From the NCBI GenBank assembly GCA_965214235.1, contig CBDCBH010000003.1, positions 1,612,001 to 1,676,000 on the forward strand: a stretch of DNA of 64,000 bases, written 5' to 3'. Positions 42,075-51,306 of the stretch are shown piece after piece; the stretch's first letter is position 1, and every line of letters begins with the position of its first letter. Made by a program: the position numbers and the translations under genes. This DNA comes from Ilyomonas sp965214235. GTDB taxonomy: Bacteria > Bacteroidota > Bacteroidia > Chitinophagales > Chitinophagaceae. The notes beneath the pieces were generated by a model. It saw nothing but the letters and a program-made list of their open reading frames with translations. It was not told where the DNA came from and did not search any database.

Positions 42075-42425
42075 ATGGTTGTGTTAGATAATGCGATATA
42101 TGTAAGTGAAAAGGCAAAACGTAAAGTTCATAAGCTGATGGAAGATGCGGGCATTGCTGATGATGGTTCTTATTTTTTAAGAGTATCTGTTGTGGGAGGA
42201 GGTTGTTCAGGATTGAGTTATAAACTTGATTTTGATAATGAAACAAAACCTATGGATCAGGCTTTTGAAGACAATGGTGTAAAAGTAGTAACCGACCTGA
42301 AAAGCTTTTTATACTTGGTAAATACCGAACTTGATTTTTCGGATGGCTTAAACGGCAAAGGATTTTATTTTAATAATCCCAATGCCAGCCGCAGTTGTGG
42401 TTGTGGCGAAAGCTTTGCGGTGTAG
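42075..42425 (+). CDS. iscA: Fe-S carrier protein IscA/ErpA (HesB) family
   Basis: 116 residues. A-type carrier with C44 (VGGGCSGLSYKL) and the C-terminal CGCGESFAV pair C108/C110, the three ligand cysteines. The fold elements VLDNAIYVSEKAKRKVHKLM and GKGFYFNNPNAS match. Third gene of the isc unit; a terminator follows. Transfers clusters from scaffold to apo-proteins. IscA versus ErpA versus SufA cannot be settled from sequence alone. Confidence 0.93.
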   Translation: MVVLDNAIYVSEKAKRKVHKLMEDAGIADDGSYFLRVSVVGGGCSGLSYKLDFDNETKPMDQAFEDNGVKVVTDLKSFLYLVNTELDFSDGLNGKGFYFNNPNASRSCGCGESFAV

Positions 42426-42470
42426 TTAGTTTTGCTGCGATTACAGAAACTCATAAAGTTGTTTTTGCAT

Positions 42471-42505
42471 AAAAGCCGGATAGCATAATTGTTATCCGGC
42501 TTTTT
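42471..42505 (+). terminator. Rho-independent terminator after the isc genes
   Basis: AAAAGCCGGATA / TATCCGGCTTTTT, 12-bp stem, 10-nt loop, then five T. Confidence 0.92.
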
Positions 42506-42548
42506 AGTTATGTGATCTAAAATTCTTATTTTGTAGTAAAATTGGTTT

Positions 42549-42767
42549 ATGAAAATTATTCTTGAAGTAAGGAAAGATAGGAGCTTTTTACTCCTGCCTT
42601 TATTCGATTTTTATAAAAGAATATCTTTTATAAAAAGTATTAAAAAAGTTGATGTTAATGAAATTATTAATCATGAAATTTTAAAGGCTATTCATGATTT
42701 TGAAACTGGCAAAGTCCAACCATCACCTTGTAATATTGAAGATTTAAAAGCATTAGTGCATGCTTAA
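42549..42767 (+). CDS. Probable antitoxin of a YoeB-type toxin-antitoxin pair
   Basis: 72 residues, starting MKIILEVRKD. A short strand is followed by FFYKRISF/IKSIKKVDV-like segments and a helical tail (HEILKAIHDFETGKVQ), as in the small DUF2683-like antitoxins that accompany YoeB/RelE toxins in Bacteroidota. It has no clear DNA-binding motif of the Phd/YefM type. Its last codons overlap the original toxin start (ATG at 42760 within ATGCTTAA), a common toxin-antitoxin gene overlap. Expected to neutralise the toxin by direct binding; the toxin gene is now interrupted. Confidence 0.65.
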   Translation: MKIILEVRKDRSFLLLPLFDFYKRISFIKSIKKVDVNEIINHEILKAIHDFETGKVQPSPCNIEDLKALVHA

Positions 42768-43023
42768 TTTACTTTTCATGCCTAAAGCTTGAGATGATAT
42801 GGGATGGTGGATTAAGAATGATTTAAAAACTGTAAAAAAGATTTACACTTTATTAGAAAGCTGTTGTGAAACACCTTTTACAGGTATTGGGCAGCCTGAG
42901 CCTTTAAAATCAACTTATAGAGGATATTGGAATAGAAGAATCAACCTTGAACACAGAATAATTTATAAAGTCGAATCAGAAAATATAATAGTTTTTTCTT
43001 TATTCGGCCATTATCAATTATAG
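42760..43023 (+). pseudogene. yoeB: YoeB-type mRNA interferase toxin gene with internal TGA
   Basis: From ATG 42760 the frame reads MLNLLFMPKA, then TGA at 42790-42792, then DDMGWWIKNDLKTVKKI and on to GHYQL. YoeB homologues have Trp in the position of the stop (PKAWDD), so a single TGG-to-TGA change has cut the gene. All key toxin residues lie after the stop: PEPLK (general-base Glu), RRIN and EHR (Arg), and C-terminal GHY (His, Tyr). A restart at ATG 42799 would give a 74-residue protein lacking the first beta strand, so it is probably inactive or weak. If functional it would cleave mRNA at the ribosome. Confidence 0.85.
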
Positions 43024-43111
43024 TTCCTTTGTAAGGTTTTCATTATTTCTATTTATATTGATCATATTTTATAACAATAAGTACAAAAGACTTAATCTTT
43101 AGCTTTACCGC

Positions 43112-43834
43112 ATGTGGATGATCTGCAAAAAAGAATGGCTGCAATTTTTCAGCAGTCTCACAGGCTATATTGCGTTAATCATATTCTTATTACTCACGGG
43201 TTTGTTTTTATTCGTTTTTCCTGATACTGATTTGCTCACTTTTGGTTATGCTTCGCTTTCGGGTTTCTTTACCTTAGCCCCCTGGATATTATTGTTTTTA
43301 GTGCCTACCATTACCATGCGCAGCTTATCCGACGAATACAAATCGGGCACATTTGAGTTACTAAAAACTTTGCCCGTTAGTTCATCACAAATTGTGTGGG
43401 GTAAGTATTTCGGCGCGTTGCTGGTGGTTGCATTAGCCTTGTTGCCTACTGTTATTTACGCGGTATCTATACAAAAATTAAGTGCCATTGGTGGCATTGA
43501 TGTTGGCGCAACTATTGGCAGTTACATAGGTTTGTTTTTATTGGGTTCTGTTTTTACAGCCATTGGTATTTGCGCCAGCAGTTTTACCAACAATACTGTG
43601 ATAGCTTTTATTACCGGGGCGTTTGTTTGCTTTCTTTTGTACACCGGTTTTGAAGCCATCAGCCAGTTGCCGCCCTTCCGTTCGGGGTTGGATTATTACA
43701 TTGAAATGTTAGGCATTCGTTTTCATTACAACAGCATCAGTCGCGGTGTAATTGACCTGCGCGACATTGTTTATTTTACCGGCATTATTGTTTTGTTTTT
43801 AATAATTACACAACGAAATGTATCAACCCGGTAA
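43112..43834 (+). CDS. gldF: Gliding-motility ABC transporter permease GldF
   Basis: 240 residues with about six membrane segments: YIALIIFLLLTGLFLFVF, GFFTLAPWILLFLVP, LLVVALALLPTVIYAV, IGLFLLGSVFTAIGI, TVIAFITGAFVCFLLY and a last one near 220. Cytoplasmic loop TMRSLSDEYKSGTFELLKTLPVSSSQIVWGKY is the ABC-2 coupling signature found in GldF. Followed after 59 bases by gldG. With GldA (ATPase, not in this window) and GldG it forms the transporter needed for gliding in Flavobacterium. Whether this organism glides cannot be told from the window. Confidence 0.9.
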   Translation: MWMICKKEWLQFFSSLTGYIALIIFLLLTGLFLFVFPDTDLLTFGYASLSGFFTLAPWILLFLVPTITMRSLSDEYKSGTFELLKTLPVSSSQIVWGKYFGALLVVALALLPTVIYAVSIQKLSAIGGIDVGATIGSYIGLFLLGSVFTAIGICASSFTNNTVIAFITGAFVCFLLYTGFEAISQLPPFRSGLDYYIEMLGIRFHYNSISRGVIDLRDIVYFTGIIVLFLIITQRNVSTR

Positions 43835-43893
43835 AAGAAATTTGTAAAAGTTTTTCTAATAAGAACAAAAGGTAAGATCTCACAAAACAGGCA

Positions 43894-45654
43894 ATGAATA
43901 AACTTCTTCAACATAAATTCTGGTGGCTATTTATTGTGTTTGTTTTTGCAGCAATTGCAGTGCTATCATCATTCATTCATTACCGCATTGATCTTACACA
44001 AGAGAAGCGTTTTACACTAAGCGCATCAACCCAAAAAATATTGACGAATATTGACACTACCATCAACATAAAAGTATTTTTAACCGGCGATTTGCCTGCC
44101 GATTATAAAAAACTAAGCCTTGCTACACAGGATTTATTAAGAGAGTTTTCCAACTTAAGCAACCACAATATCAAAGTGAGTTTTGAAGTGCCGGGAGAAG
44201 GCTTGAATGATAGTTTGAAAATACAGTTGTATGATAGCTTAACCCGCACCGGCGTTGTGTTTGAGCGCAATGAAGACATTAGTGGAACAGATAATAAATC
44301 TACCAGCCAACTTATCATTCCTTCCGCTTTAATTTATTACAAACAACAACCGCCGGTGGCAATTGATTTGCGCAGCAGCCGTACCATTTTTAAAAATTTT
44401 AATGTAGTAAATGAAGAGCCGCAGCCCGACAAAGAAGCTACACGCAATGCCGCCGAAGGGTTGCTGGAATTTAAGTTTGCCAACGCAATTGATAAACTTA
44501 CACGCACTTATGTTCCATCGGTTGCATATTGCGTGGGCAATGGCGAGCCAACCGACTTAACTGTAAACGATCTTGGCGAAAGCTTGCGCAATGAATATCG
44601 TCTGGGTGTTTTTGATTTAAAGAAAGGGTATCCTAATCCTGATGAAATCAATGCGCTATTAATTGTAAAGCCAACACAATCGTTTACCGATGAAGACAAA
44701 CTGAAGATAGATCAGTACATAATGCACGGTGGCAAAGTGCTTTGGTTTGTAGATAAATTGTATGCTGAATTAGATAGCCTGATGCGCAGCCGCGCCGATT
44801 TTATCGCTTATGACCGCAACCTTAATATTGATGATATTTTATTTAAGTATGGAGTAAGAATTAATGGCGATTTGGTGCAGGATTTGAATTGCTCAAAAAT
44901 TCCGGTGGTAACGGGTTATAACCCTGATAACAGCCCGCGAATGCAGCGCATTCCATGGCCTTATTATCCGTTTTTACAATCAACTAATAACAATCCCATT
45001 TCTAAAAACTTAGACCGTGTGTTATCTATTTTTCCATCCAGTATTGATACCGTAAAAGCAGCCGGTATTTCAAAAACCATTCTACTGGCAAGCGATACCA
45101 ACAGCCGGGTGTTAAGCTCTCCTGCATTGGTAAGTTTAAACAGCGTAAAAACAGATGAAGACTTTAATTCGATGAACCGGAGCCACATTCCTGTAGCGGT
45201 TTTATTAGAAGGAAAATTTACCAGTTTGTTTGCCAACCGGCTTGATAAAACAACACAGGATTCGGTGCAGCGTAACACCGGGAAGCCTTTTGCAGCCAAG
45301 GCTTCGGCCGATGGAAAACAAATTGTAGTATCGGATGCAGATATTGTAACCAACGCCATAACCAAAACCACAGGTGCACTGCCGATGGGCGAATTGCCAT
45401 TGGAAAACTATCGCTTTGCCAACCGCGATTTCTTTTTAAACAGCATTGATTATTTAGTGAGCAACAGCGGCATTTTTGAATCGAGAAATAAAGATTTTGT
45501 TTTGCGGATTCTTGATAAAAAGAAAGTAGCTGAACAACGAACGATGTGGCAATTCATCAACATTGCATTGCCCATTGCTATTATCATTTTGTTTGGGCTT
45601 GTTTTTCAATATTGGAGGAAGCAAAGGTTTGCTTTGTATCAAACCAATAAATAA
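43894..45654 (+). CDS. gldG: Gliding-motility ABC transporter component GldG
   Basis: 586 residues. N-terminal membrane helix at about 9-29 (FWWLFIVFVFAAIAVLSSF), then RIDLTQEKRFTLSASTQKIL typical of GldG. A large extracytoplasmic domain (about 40-545) includes YVPSVAYCVGNGEPT and VDKLYAELDSL, and a C-terminal membrane helix at about 555-575 (INIALPIAIIILFGLVF) ends in the cytoplasm. Partner of GldF. Its last 71 bases overlap the convergent APC permease gene. Confidence 0.92.
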   Translation: MNKLLQHKFWWLFIVFVFAAIAVLSSFIHYRIDLTQEKRFTLSASTQKILTNIDTTINIKVFLTGDLPADYKKLSLATQDLLREFSNLSNHNIKVSFEVPGEGLNDSLKIQLYDSLTRTGVVFERNEDISGTDNKSTSQLIIPSALIYYKQQPPVAIDLRSSRTIFKNFNVVNEEPQPDKEATRNAAEGLLEFKFANAIDKLTRTYVPSVAYCVGNGEPTDLTVNDLGESLRNEYRLGVFDLKKGYPNPDEINALLIVKPTQSFTDEDKLKIDQYIMHGGKVLWFVDKLYAELDSLMRSRADFIAYDRNLNIDDILFKYGVRINGDLVQDLNCSKIPVVTGYNPDNSPRMQRIPWPYYPFLQSTNNNPISKNLDRVLSIFPSSIDTVKAAGISKTILLASDTNSRVLSSPALVSLNSVKTDEDFNSMNRSHIPVAVLLEGKFTSLFANRLDKTTQDSVQRNTGKPFAAKASADGKQIVVSDADIVTNAITKTTGALPMGELPLENYRFANRDFFLNSIDYLVSNSGIFESRNKDFVLRILDKKKVAEQRTMWQFINIALPIAIIILFGLVFQYWRKQRFALYQTNK

Positions 45655-46897
45655 CCACCCCGATGGCTAAAATGCCAATGCCCATAAGGCTTTCAACAGG
45701 CCGGCTAATGAATGTAAATATCAAAACCCAGGCATTGAACAATAAAAAAATAATTTGCAGCCAGGGCTTTAACGGACTTGTAAAAGCGCCGTTTTGTTTG
45801 ATATGAATGCGCAGGCTGGTAGCTACTGTTAAGGATGACATTAACTGCAAAACAAAACCTGCATACAACAACACTTTTTCGAACGAGCCGGATAATACCA
45901 ATGCAATGCTGATTGCTACATGCAGCCAAATGGCTATTACCGGAATGCCGTGTTGGTTTTGTTTTGCCACACTTTTCCACAAGCGATATTCTTTAGCCAT
46001 CGCTGCTGTTACTCTTGGCCCTACCCACAGGTAAGAGCTAATGGTCGCAATTAATTGTATCGCAATAAAAATACTTACCCATTTGCCTCCGGCGCTTCCC
46101 AGCAAATGAGCGAACGAAATAAAAGTTACTTCTTCTTTGCCGCGCAGTTCTGCAGCGTTTGCATTTCTCAACAGCACATATTGAAACAAAATATAAACCA
46201 CCGACACAAATAAAGTGCTGCCAATTAAAGCGCGGGGCAAGTTGCGCATGGGCTTATCTATTTCATCGGCAACGTAAGCGGCCGCATTCCAGCCGGTATA
46301 AGCAAAACTTACGTACACCATCAAAACAGCAAAGCCGGGTTTTATTATGTCCTGGTGCCACGAACGGCTGAAGTCAATCGCATTGTTTTGTTCGCCCGGC
46401 AAAACAAATGCAATCACAATCAACACAACAATAAACAGCACTTTAATAATGGTAGTTATGTTTTGAAAGCTGCTGCTGTGCTTAATGGTAAAGCTGTGCA
46501 TTAAACCCGTTAAAACAATAATGCCTACTGCAAGCCATACGCTATTTTGCAAACCGAAAGGCGTTAAGTATTTTATGAAAGCCATAGCTGCCAACGCCAC
46601 GGGTGCCGAGAAGCCAACCGTTAAGCCAGCCCAGGCAGAAAGATAACCCAATACCGGGTGAAACAATCGCGATAAATAAATGTAATCGCCGCCCGATTCT
46701 TTAAAATGTGTACCCAACTCGGCATAAGCAAAAGCCCCGAATACCGAAAGAATACCGCCTGCCAGCCACATCAGCAAAATGCTCCATGTATTTTGCACTG
46801 ATGATAATTGAAAACCAACGCTTGTAAAAACGCCCGTTCCAATCATGTTGGCAATTACAATAGAAGCTGCAGTAGTTAACCCGATTTTCTTTTTCAA
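45584..46897 (-). CDS. APC-superfamily amino acid permease
   Basis: 437 residues, about 12 membrane helices. Starts KKIGLTTAASIVIANMIGTGVFTSVGF; this GxG-containing unwound TM1 binds the substrate alpha-carboxyl group in LeuT-fold permeases. Further typical blocks: YAELGTHFKESGGDYIYLSRLF in TM2-3 and FAYTGWNAAAYVADE in TM6. Inner-membrane uptake or exchange of an amino acid; specificity unknown. The C-terminal ~23 codons overlap the end of gldG on the opposite strand, and the protein ends with a soluble tail (FDTKQTFASSNIEKQAQ) encoded entirely in that overlap. Confidence 0.9.
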   Translation of the reverse strand: MKKKIGLTTAASIVIANMIGTGVFTSVGFQLSSVQNTWSILLMWLAGGILSVFGAFAYAELGTHFKESGGDYIYLSRLFHPVLGYLSAWAGLTVGFSAPVALAAMAFIKYLTPFGLQNSVWLAVGIIVLTGLMHSFTIKHSSSFQNITTIIKVLFIVVLIVIAFVLPGEQNNAIDFSRSWHQDIIKPGFAVLMVYVSFAYTGWNAAAYVADEIDKPMRNLPRALIGSTLFVSVVYILFQYVLLRNANAAELRGKEEVTFISFAHLLGSAGGKWVSIFIAIQLIATISSYLWVGPRVTAAMAKEYRLWKSVAKQNQHGIPVIAIWLHVAISIALVLSGSFEKVLLYAGFVLQLMSSLTVATSLRIHIKQNGAFTSPLKPWLQIIFLLFNAWVLIFTFISRPVESLMGIGILAIGVVIYWFDTKQTFASSNIEKQAQTK

Positions 46898-47070
46898 GAT
46901 GAAAACAATAAGCCGTACAAAACAAAAAGAGATGAAGATAACAGTAGTTTGCTGAATGAGGCGAAAGCGTTGAAAACGATTTTGGATAGGAAACGGGGTA
47001 GCCTATAAAAAGTGTAAATATGTGGTTGGCATGGTTTATGAAAAATGCCAAAGCAATTAACTTGATGTTT

Positions 47071-47646
47071 ATGAAAAAGATTCTTACGCTTTTAGTGGTA
47101 GCAACCAGTGTTGCTACAGTATCCAACGCACAGTTACAAAAAGGCAATGTTTTAGTGGGTAGCGATTTAGCCGATTTTAGTATTGGTTTGAAGAAGCCTA
47201 GTGTAACAAGCCTTACACTTTCCCCAAAAGCTGCCTGGTTTATTAATAACAACGTAGCAGTTGGTGCTTATGTTAACCTTGGATTGGTATCATTTTCGGG
47301 GTCAACCAGTACAATCTACGGTTTTGGTCCTCTTGCTCGTTATTATGTAAACGACCCTAAAGTGAACTTACTTCAACATGGTCGTTTCTTTTTTGAAGGT
47401 AACTTAGGTATTGGCGGTACAAACGGCGGTGGAAGTTCAACCAATGGTTTAGACTATGGATTTGGACCTGGTTATGCCTATTTCATTACTCAGAATATTG
47501 GTTTAGAAACTTTGCTAAAATATAAAGGTAATGCTGGTTTTGGTAACACACCAAGCACAAGCACACTTGATTTAAATATTGGTTTCCAGATTTATCTTCC
47601 CGGCAGAGCTACAGCCAATAAAGTTATGCGCGATATAGGTAAATAA
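47071..47646 (+). CDS. Small outer-membrane beta-barrel protein
   Basis: 191 residues from ATG 47071 (upstream in-frame ATGs at 47020, 47038 and 47065 would put residues before the signal peptide). Signal peptide at 1-21 ending SNAQ. Strands GNVLVGSDLADFSIGLK, LSPKAAWFINNNVAVGAYVNLGL, YGFGPLARYYVN, FFEGNLGIGGTNGGG and STLDLNIGFQIYLPG fit an 8-stranded barrel of the OmpA/PorT-like type. Own terminator follows. Function unknown. Confidence 0.82.
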   Translation: MKKILTLLVVATSVATVSNAQLQKGNVLVGSDLADFSIGLKKPSVTSLTLSPKAAWFINNNVAVGAYVNLGLVSFSGSTSTIYGFGPLARYYVNDPKVNLLQHGRFFFEGNLGIGGTNGGGSSTNGLDYGFGPGYAYFITQNIGLETLLKYKGNAGFGNTPSTSTLDLNIGFQIYLPGRATANKVMRDIGK

Positions 47647-47662
47647 TCTTATTACTAAATAC

Positions 47663-47699
47663 AAAAATCCCTGATAGCAGTTGCTATCAGGGATTTTTT
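47663..47699 (+). terminator. Strong Rho-independent terminator
   Basis: A stem of about 16 bp (AATCCCTGATAGCA paired with TGCTATCAGGGATT plus flanking A/T pairs) with a 2-nt loop and T-run. Confidence 0.93.
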
Positions 47700-47782
47700 G
47701 TATAATTATTTTTGAGTTTTTTAAAACTGTTTACAACTTACGTTTGTTTTTTACTGTTATTTATATTCTTCAACTGTTCATT

Positions 47783-49939
47783 TTATTTTGCTCCGGGTGG
47801 GCAATTTTCACGTAGATAATTTGTATAAAGCATTCCTAAATGTTGCCTGGTGCCTTCGCCTTCACTGATGGCATGAGTACGATTGGGATAGCTCATCATC
47901 TGAAAATTCTTATTGTATTTAATAAGTTCGTTCACTAGCATTTCTGTGTTTTGATAATGCACATTGTCATCTCCGGTTCCATGTACAATCAACAAATGTC
48001 CCTGCAAATTTTTTGCATACGTTATAGGTGAGCCTTTTATAAACGGTTCTTTGTTTTCCTGTGGCAAGCCCATATATCGTTCCTGGTAAATATTATCGTA
48101 AGAAAGTTGCCATGCCACGGGCGCAATGGCAATTCCGGTTTTATAAATTTCGGGGTGTTGAAACATTAGGTTAAGTGTGGTAGAAGCACCACCACTCCAT
48201 CCCCAAACCGCTACACGGCTGGTATCAATATACGTTCTTTTTAGAATTTGTTTTGCCGCCATTGCCTGGTCTCTTATGTTAATAATACCTATATTTTTAT
48301 AAATGGCTTTGCGCCATGCTGAACCTTTTGGTGCCGGTGTTCCTCTGCCATCAATACTTATATAAATGTAACCATCGTTATACATGCTGCCATTGTATAA
48401 AAAATTATAACCCGTTCCATAGCTATCCGTTACCGTTTGTGCGGCAGGCTCTGTGTACACATAAAATACAACCGGGTATTTTTTTGTGCTGTCAAAGTTA
48501 TTGGGCATCACCATCCAGCCGTCCATCGTAACATTATCTTCTGTGGTAATGGTGAAAAAAGTTACGGGTGAAAAGAAGCTTTTGTTTTTGCTTTCTTTTT
48601 CACCTTTAATAATAGAATAGGGAAGCAAGCTTACCCAATTTTCTAAAGGTGATGTGTTGGCGTTGGAAAAGGAATGCTCGGCGTATAAACCGTTGGGCGA
48701 AATGTCGTATTCGTGAGTACCCTTTTCATTTTCCGGACTTATTTTTTCTGCATTGCTTTTACCATCCAATTTTATCCGATACAAATAACTTTGCGTAGCA
48801 TTGTTAGGAGATGCCATAAAATATAAATATCCATTCTTTTCATTATAACCTTCTATACTAATAACATCATAATTGCCTTTGGTAAGCAGGGTTTGTTTTT
48901 GCCCATTTTTGCTGATGATATAAATATGCCGCCAGCCGTCTTTCTCGCTTGTCCATAAAAAAGCGTTTCCATTTTGCAGCCAATCCCAGCCAACGGGTTT
49001 TTGTTTTGCATCAATCCAGGCACTGTCTTTTTCATCATAAATTTCTTTGGTTTCGCCGGTAGCCGCGTTGCAGTACATCAGCTTGCTTTCATTTTGTTTT
49101 CGGTTAAGTTGCTGGATGATTAATTCATTACTGTTATCAGCCCATTCCATGCGTGGAATATAATGCTGTTGCGGATCGCCGGGCACATTCATTTTAATGT
49201 TGTTTCCGGTTACCACATTTATCACATACAAATAACAGGGCGAAGGATCTTCGCCTACTTTTGGATATTCAACCGGAACGGTAAAGGAATAAATAGAATC
49301 GGTGTTATCAATCATTAAAAAATCACGGATTTTGGTGGCATCTATTTTCCAGTAAGCGATGCTTTTGCTATCGGCGCTCCAGCGAAAGCCATCGCGGCAA
49401 TCCAGTTCTTCTTCATACACCCAATCGAATGTTCCGTTAATTATATGGTCGGTACCATCTTTAGTAAGCTGCGTAATGGAATGATTGGTTATATCTTCCA
49501 TGTATAAATTATGTTTGCTTACATAAGCCACCTTTGTTCCGTCGGGCGAAAATTTGGCAAACATCAGGGAAGAAGCTGGTAAATTTTTGCCCAATTGATA
49601 CAAGCTTTTATTTGTGGTATTCATTACCCAATAATCGCCTCGCGTTTTATATCTCCACACTTTTTTACTATTGGTATAAAGTAAAATATTTTTACCGTCT
49701 GGCGAAAAGGAAAAATCCTCAACGCTAAGCGTAGACTGGCTTCCCGGAAGAATAAGCTGTTGTGACGATACAATTGTTTTGGTAGTAAACGAAGGTAAGA
49801 TGGTTTGTATAATACCACTATCCGCAACTTTATAAAAACTATTACCATCTGCAGACCAGTGCCTGCCGGTTGATTGTGCAAATACTATTTGCTGTACAAA
49901 ACAAAACAGAATAAAAACAAAAGAACTTTTATAACTCAT
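47783..49939 (-). CDS. S9 family prolyl dipeptidyl peptidase (DPP IV type)
   Basis: 718 residues. Signal peptide at 1-21 ending VFAQ. Beta-propeller at about 30-460 with FDWVYEEELDCRDGFRWS (the double-Glu DWVYEEE motif that binds the substrate N-terminus in DPP IV). Alpha/beta-hydrolase domain at about 470-718: YVYTEPAAQTV, nucleophile VWGWSGGAST (Ser near 587), Asp in VHGTGDDNVHYQNTE and His in YPNRTHAISEGEGTRQHL. Periplasmic; removes X-Pro dipeptides. Single-gene unit. Confidence 0.94.
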   Translation of the reverse strand: MSYKSSFVFILFCFVQQIVFAQSTGRHWSADGNSFYKVADSGIIQTILPSFTTKTIVSSQQLILPGSQSTLSVEDFSFSPDGKNILLYTNSKKVWRYKTRGDYWVMNTTNKSLYQLGKNLPASSLMFAKFSPDGTKVAYVSKHNLYMEDITNHSITQLTKDGTDHIINGTFDWVYEEELDCRDGFRWSADSKSIAYWKIDATKIRDFLMIDNTDSIYSFTVPVEYPKVGEDPSPCYLYVINVVTGNNIKMNVPGDPQQHYIPRMEWADNSNELIIQQLNRKQNESKLMYCNAATGETKEIYDEKDSAWIDAKQKPVGWDWLQNGNAFLWTSEKDGWRHIYIISKNGQKQTLLTKGNYDVISIEGYNEKNGYLYFMASPNNATQSYLYRIKLDGKSNAEKISPENEKGTHEYDISPNGLYAEHSFSNANTSPLENWVSLLPYSIIKGEKESKNKSFFSPVTFFTITTEDNVTMDGWMVMPNNFDSTKKYPVVFYVYTEPAAQTVTDSYGTGYNFLYNGSMYNDGYIYISIDGRGTPAPKGSAWRKAIYKNIGIINIRDQAMAAKQILKRTYIDTSRVAVWGWSGGASTTLNLMFQHPEIYKTGIAIAPVAWQLSYDNIYQERYMGLPQENKEPFIKGSPITYAKNLQGHLLIVHGTGDDNVHYQNTEMLVNELIKYNKNFQMMSYPNRTHAISEGEGTRQHLGMLYTNYLRENCPPGAK

Positions 49940-50071
49940 ACTACAATATTAAAACGTAAAATAACAGCGAACATTGCAAAGCTGGCTGGCTTCATAAAGT
50001 TTTTAATCATGGTTTTGTTTTCTTTACTTATTTCAAACATATAATGCTGTGTTCCACACTTCAATTTTTTA

Positions 50072-50079
50072 TAACTTTG
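50072..50079 (+). promoter_or_regulatory. -7 box for prfA
   Basis: TAACTTTG matches TAnnTTTG, about 60 bases before the prfA start; -33 not clear. Confidence 0.5.
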
Positions 50080-50139
50080 CAGCCCTGAAAATTGAATGCA
50101 GCCAATGAAATAAGCAGCAAAACATTTTTAGTTTTTTTT

Positions 50140-51207
50140 ATGATGACAGAACAGTTGGATGCACTGAAAGCAAGGTTTGAACAGGTAGGTATCGCTCTTA
50201 CCAATCCCGAAATTATCAACAATCAAAAAAAGTTTGGTGAGTTTAGTAAAGAGTATCGGAGTCTTGAAAAAATTGTGCAGCCTTATGAAGAGTACCGGCG
50301 TGTGATGGCTAATTACGATTTTTCGAAAGAAGTATTAAATGGAAATGATGAAGACCTGCGGGAACTGGCAAAAATGGAATTGCCTGAACTGGAAGAAAAA
50401 AAAGAATCGCTTGAAAAATTACTTACCCAATTGTTGATACCAAAAGATCCGCAAGATGATAAAAATGCAGTGCTTGAAATTCGCGCAGGAACCGGCGGCG
50501 ATGAAGCCAGTTTATTTGCCGGCGATTTGTTGAATATGTACTTGCGTTATTGCGCTCACAAAGGTTGGAAAACTGCTATTGTAAGCGAGAGTGAAGGTAC
50601 AGTAGGCGGTTTTAAAGAAGTGGTGGTAGAAGTGCAGGGTGAAGATGTATATGGCACATTAAAGTTTGAAAGCGGCGTGCATCGCGTACAGCGTGTGCCC
50701 GATACGGAAACACAGGGACGTGTGCATACATCGGCGGCTACGGTTGCAGTAATGCCTGAAGCCGAAGAAGTGGACTTTGAATTAAACCCGGCTGATGTAA
50801 AAATGGAAACCGCACGTAGCGGCGGGGCGGGCGGACAAAACGTAAATAAAGTAGAAACCAAGGTAATGCTTACGCACATTCCAACGGGTACTGTGGTAGT
50901 TTGCCAAACCGAACGCAGCCAGCTTGGCAATCGTGAAAAAGCTATGACAATGTTACGCACCAGGCTGTATGAAGAACAAGTACGCAAGCAGGAAGATGAA
51001 ATTGCGCGCCATCGCAAAACACTGGTTAGCACCGGTGACCGTAGCGCAAAAATCCGCACATACAATTGGCCTCAAGGCAGGGTAACCGACCACCGTATCG
51101 GGCTTACTTCTTATAATTTGGATTCGGTTATTAATGGCAGTATTGATGAATTTATAGAAGCTTTGCAAGTAGCAGAAAATACAGAAAAAATGATGAAGAA
51201 AGAATAG
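50140..51207 (+). CDS. prfA: Peptide chain release factor 1
   Basis: 355 residues from ATG 50140 (ATG 50143 equally possible; the open frame from 50092 adds 16 unmatched residues). Domain with VLEIRAGTGGDEASLFAGDL, stop-codon recognition loop VHRVQRVPDTETQGRVHTSAATV (PxT motif present as PDT, the RF1 mark rather than SPF of RF2), and peptidyl-tRNA hydrolysis motif GGQ at 231-233 in SGGAGGQNVNKVET. Terminates translation at UAA and UAG. Confidence 0.96.
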   Translation: MMTEQLDALKARFEQVGIALTNPEIINNQKKFGEFSKEYRSLEKIVQPYEEYRRVMANYDFSKEVLNGNDEDLRELAKMELPELEEKKESLEKLLTQLLIPKDPQDDKNAVLEIRAGTGGDEASLFAGDLLNMYLRYCAHKGWKTAIVSESEGTVGGFKEVVVEVQGEDVYGTLKFESGVHRVQRVPDTETQGRVHTSAATVAVMPEAEEVDFELNPADVKMETARSGGAGGQNVNKVETKVMLTHIPTGTVVVCQTERSQLGNREKAMTMLRTRLYEEQVRKQEDEIARHRKTLVSTGDRSAKIRTYNWPQGRVTDHRIGLTSYNLDSVINGSIDEFIEALQVAENTEKMMKKE

Positions 51208-51306
51208 TTTTACAACAACCGAAAATTTTATTCGTCTCTAAAGGTTACTTTTTGATTTTTTACAGATAAAAAGGTAGCCTATTATTGTTCACTAATTCGC
51301 CGCATT

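Noticed and set aside
42549..42767. Considered as an ordinary hypothetical gene unrelated to its neighbour
   Set aside because: Its stop overlaps the toxin's original start, which with its size makes the antitoxin reading more likely.
50556..51065. 169-codon reverse-strand frame inside prfA
   Set aside because: Antisense to the conserved core of release factor 1; Ser/Thr-rich shadow.
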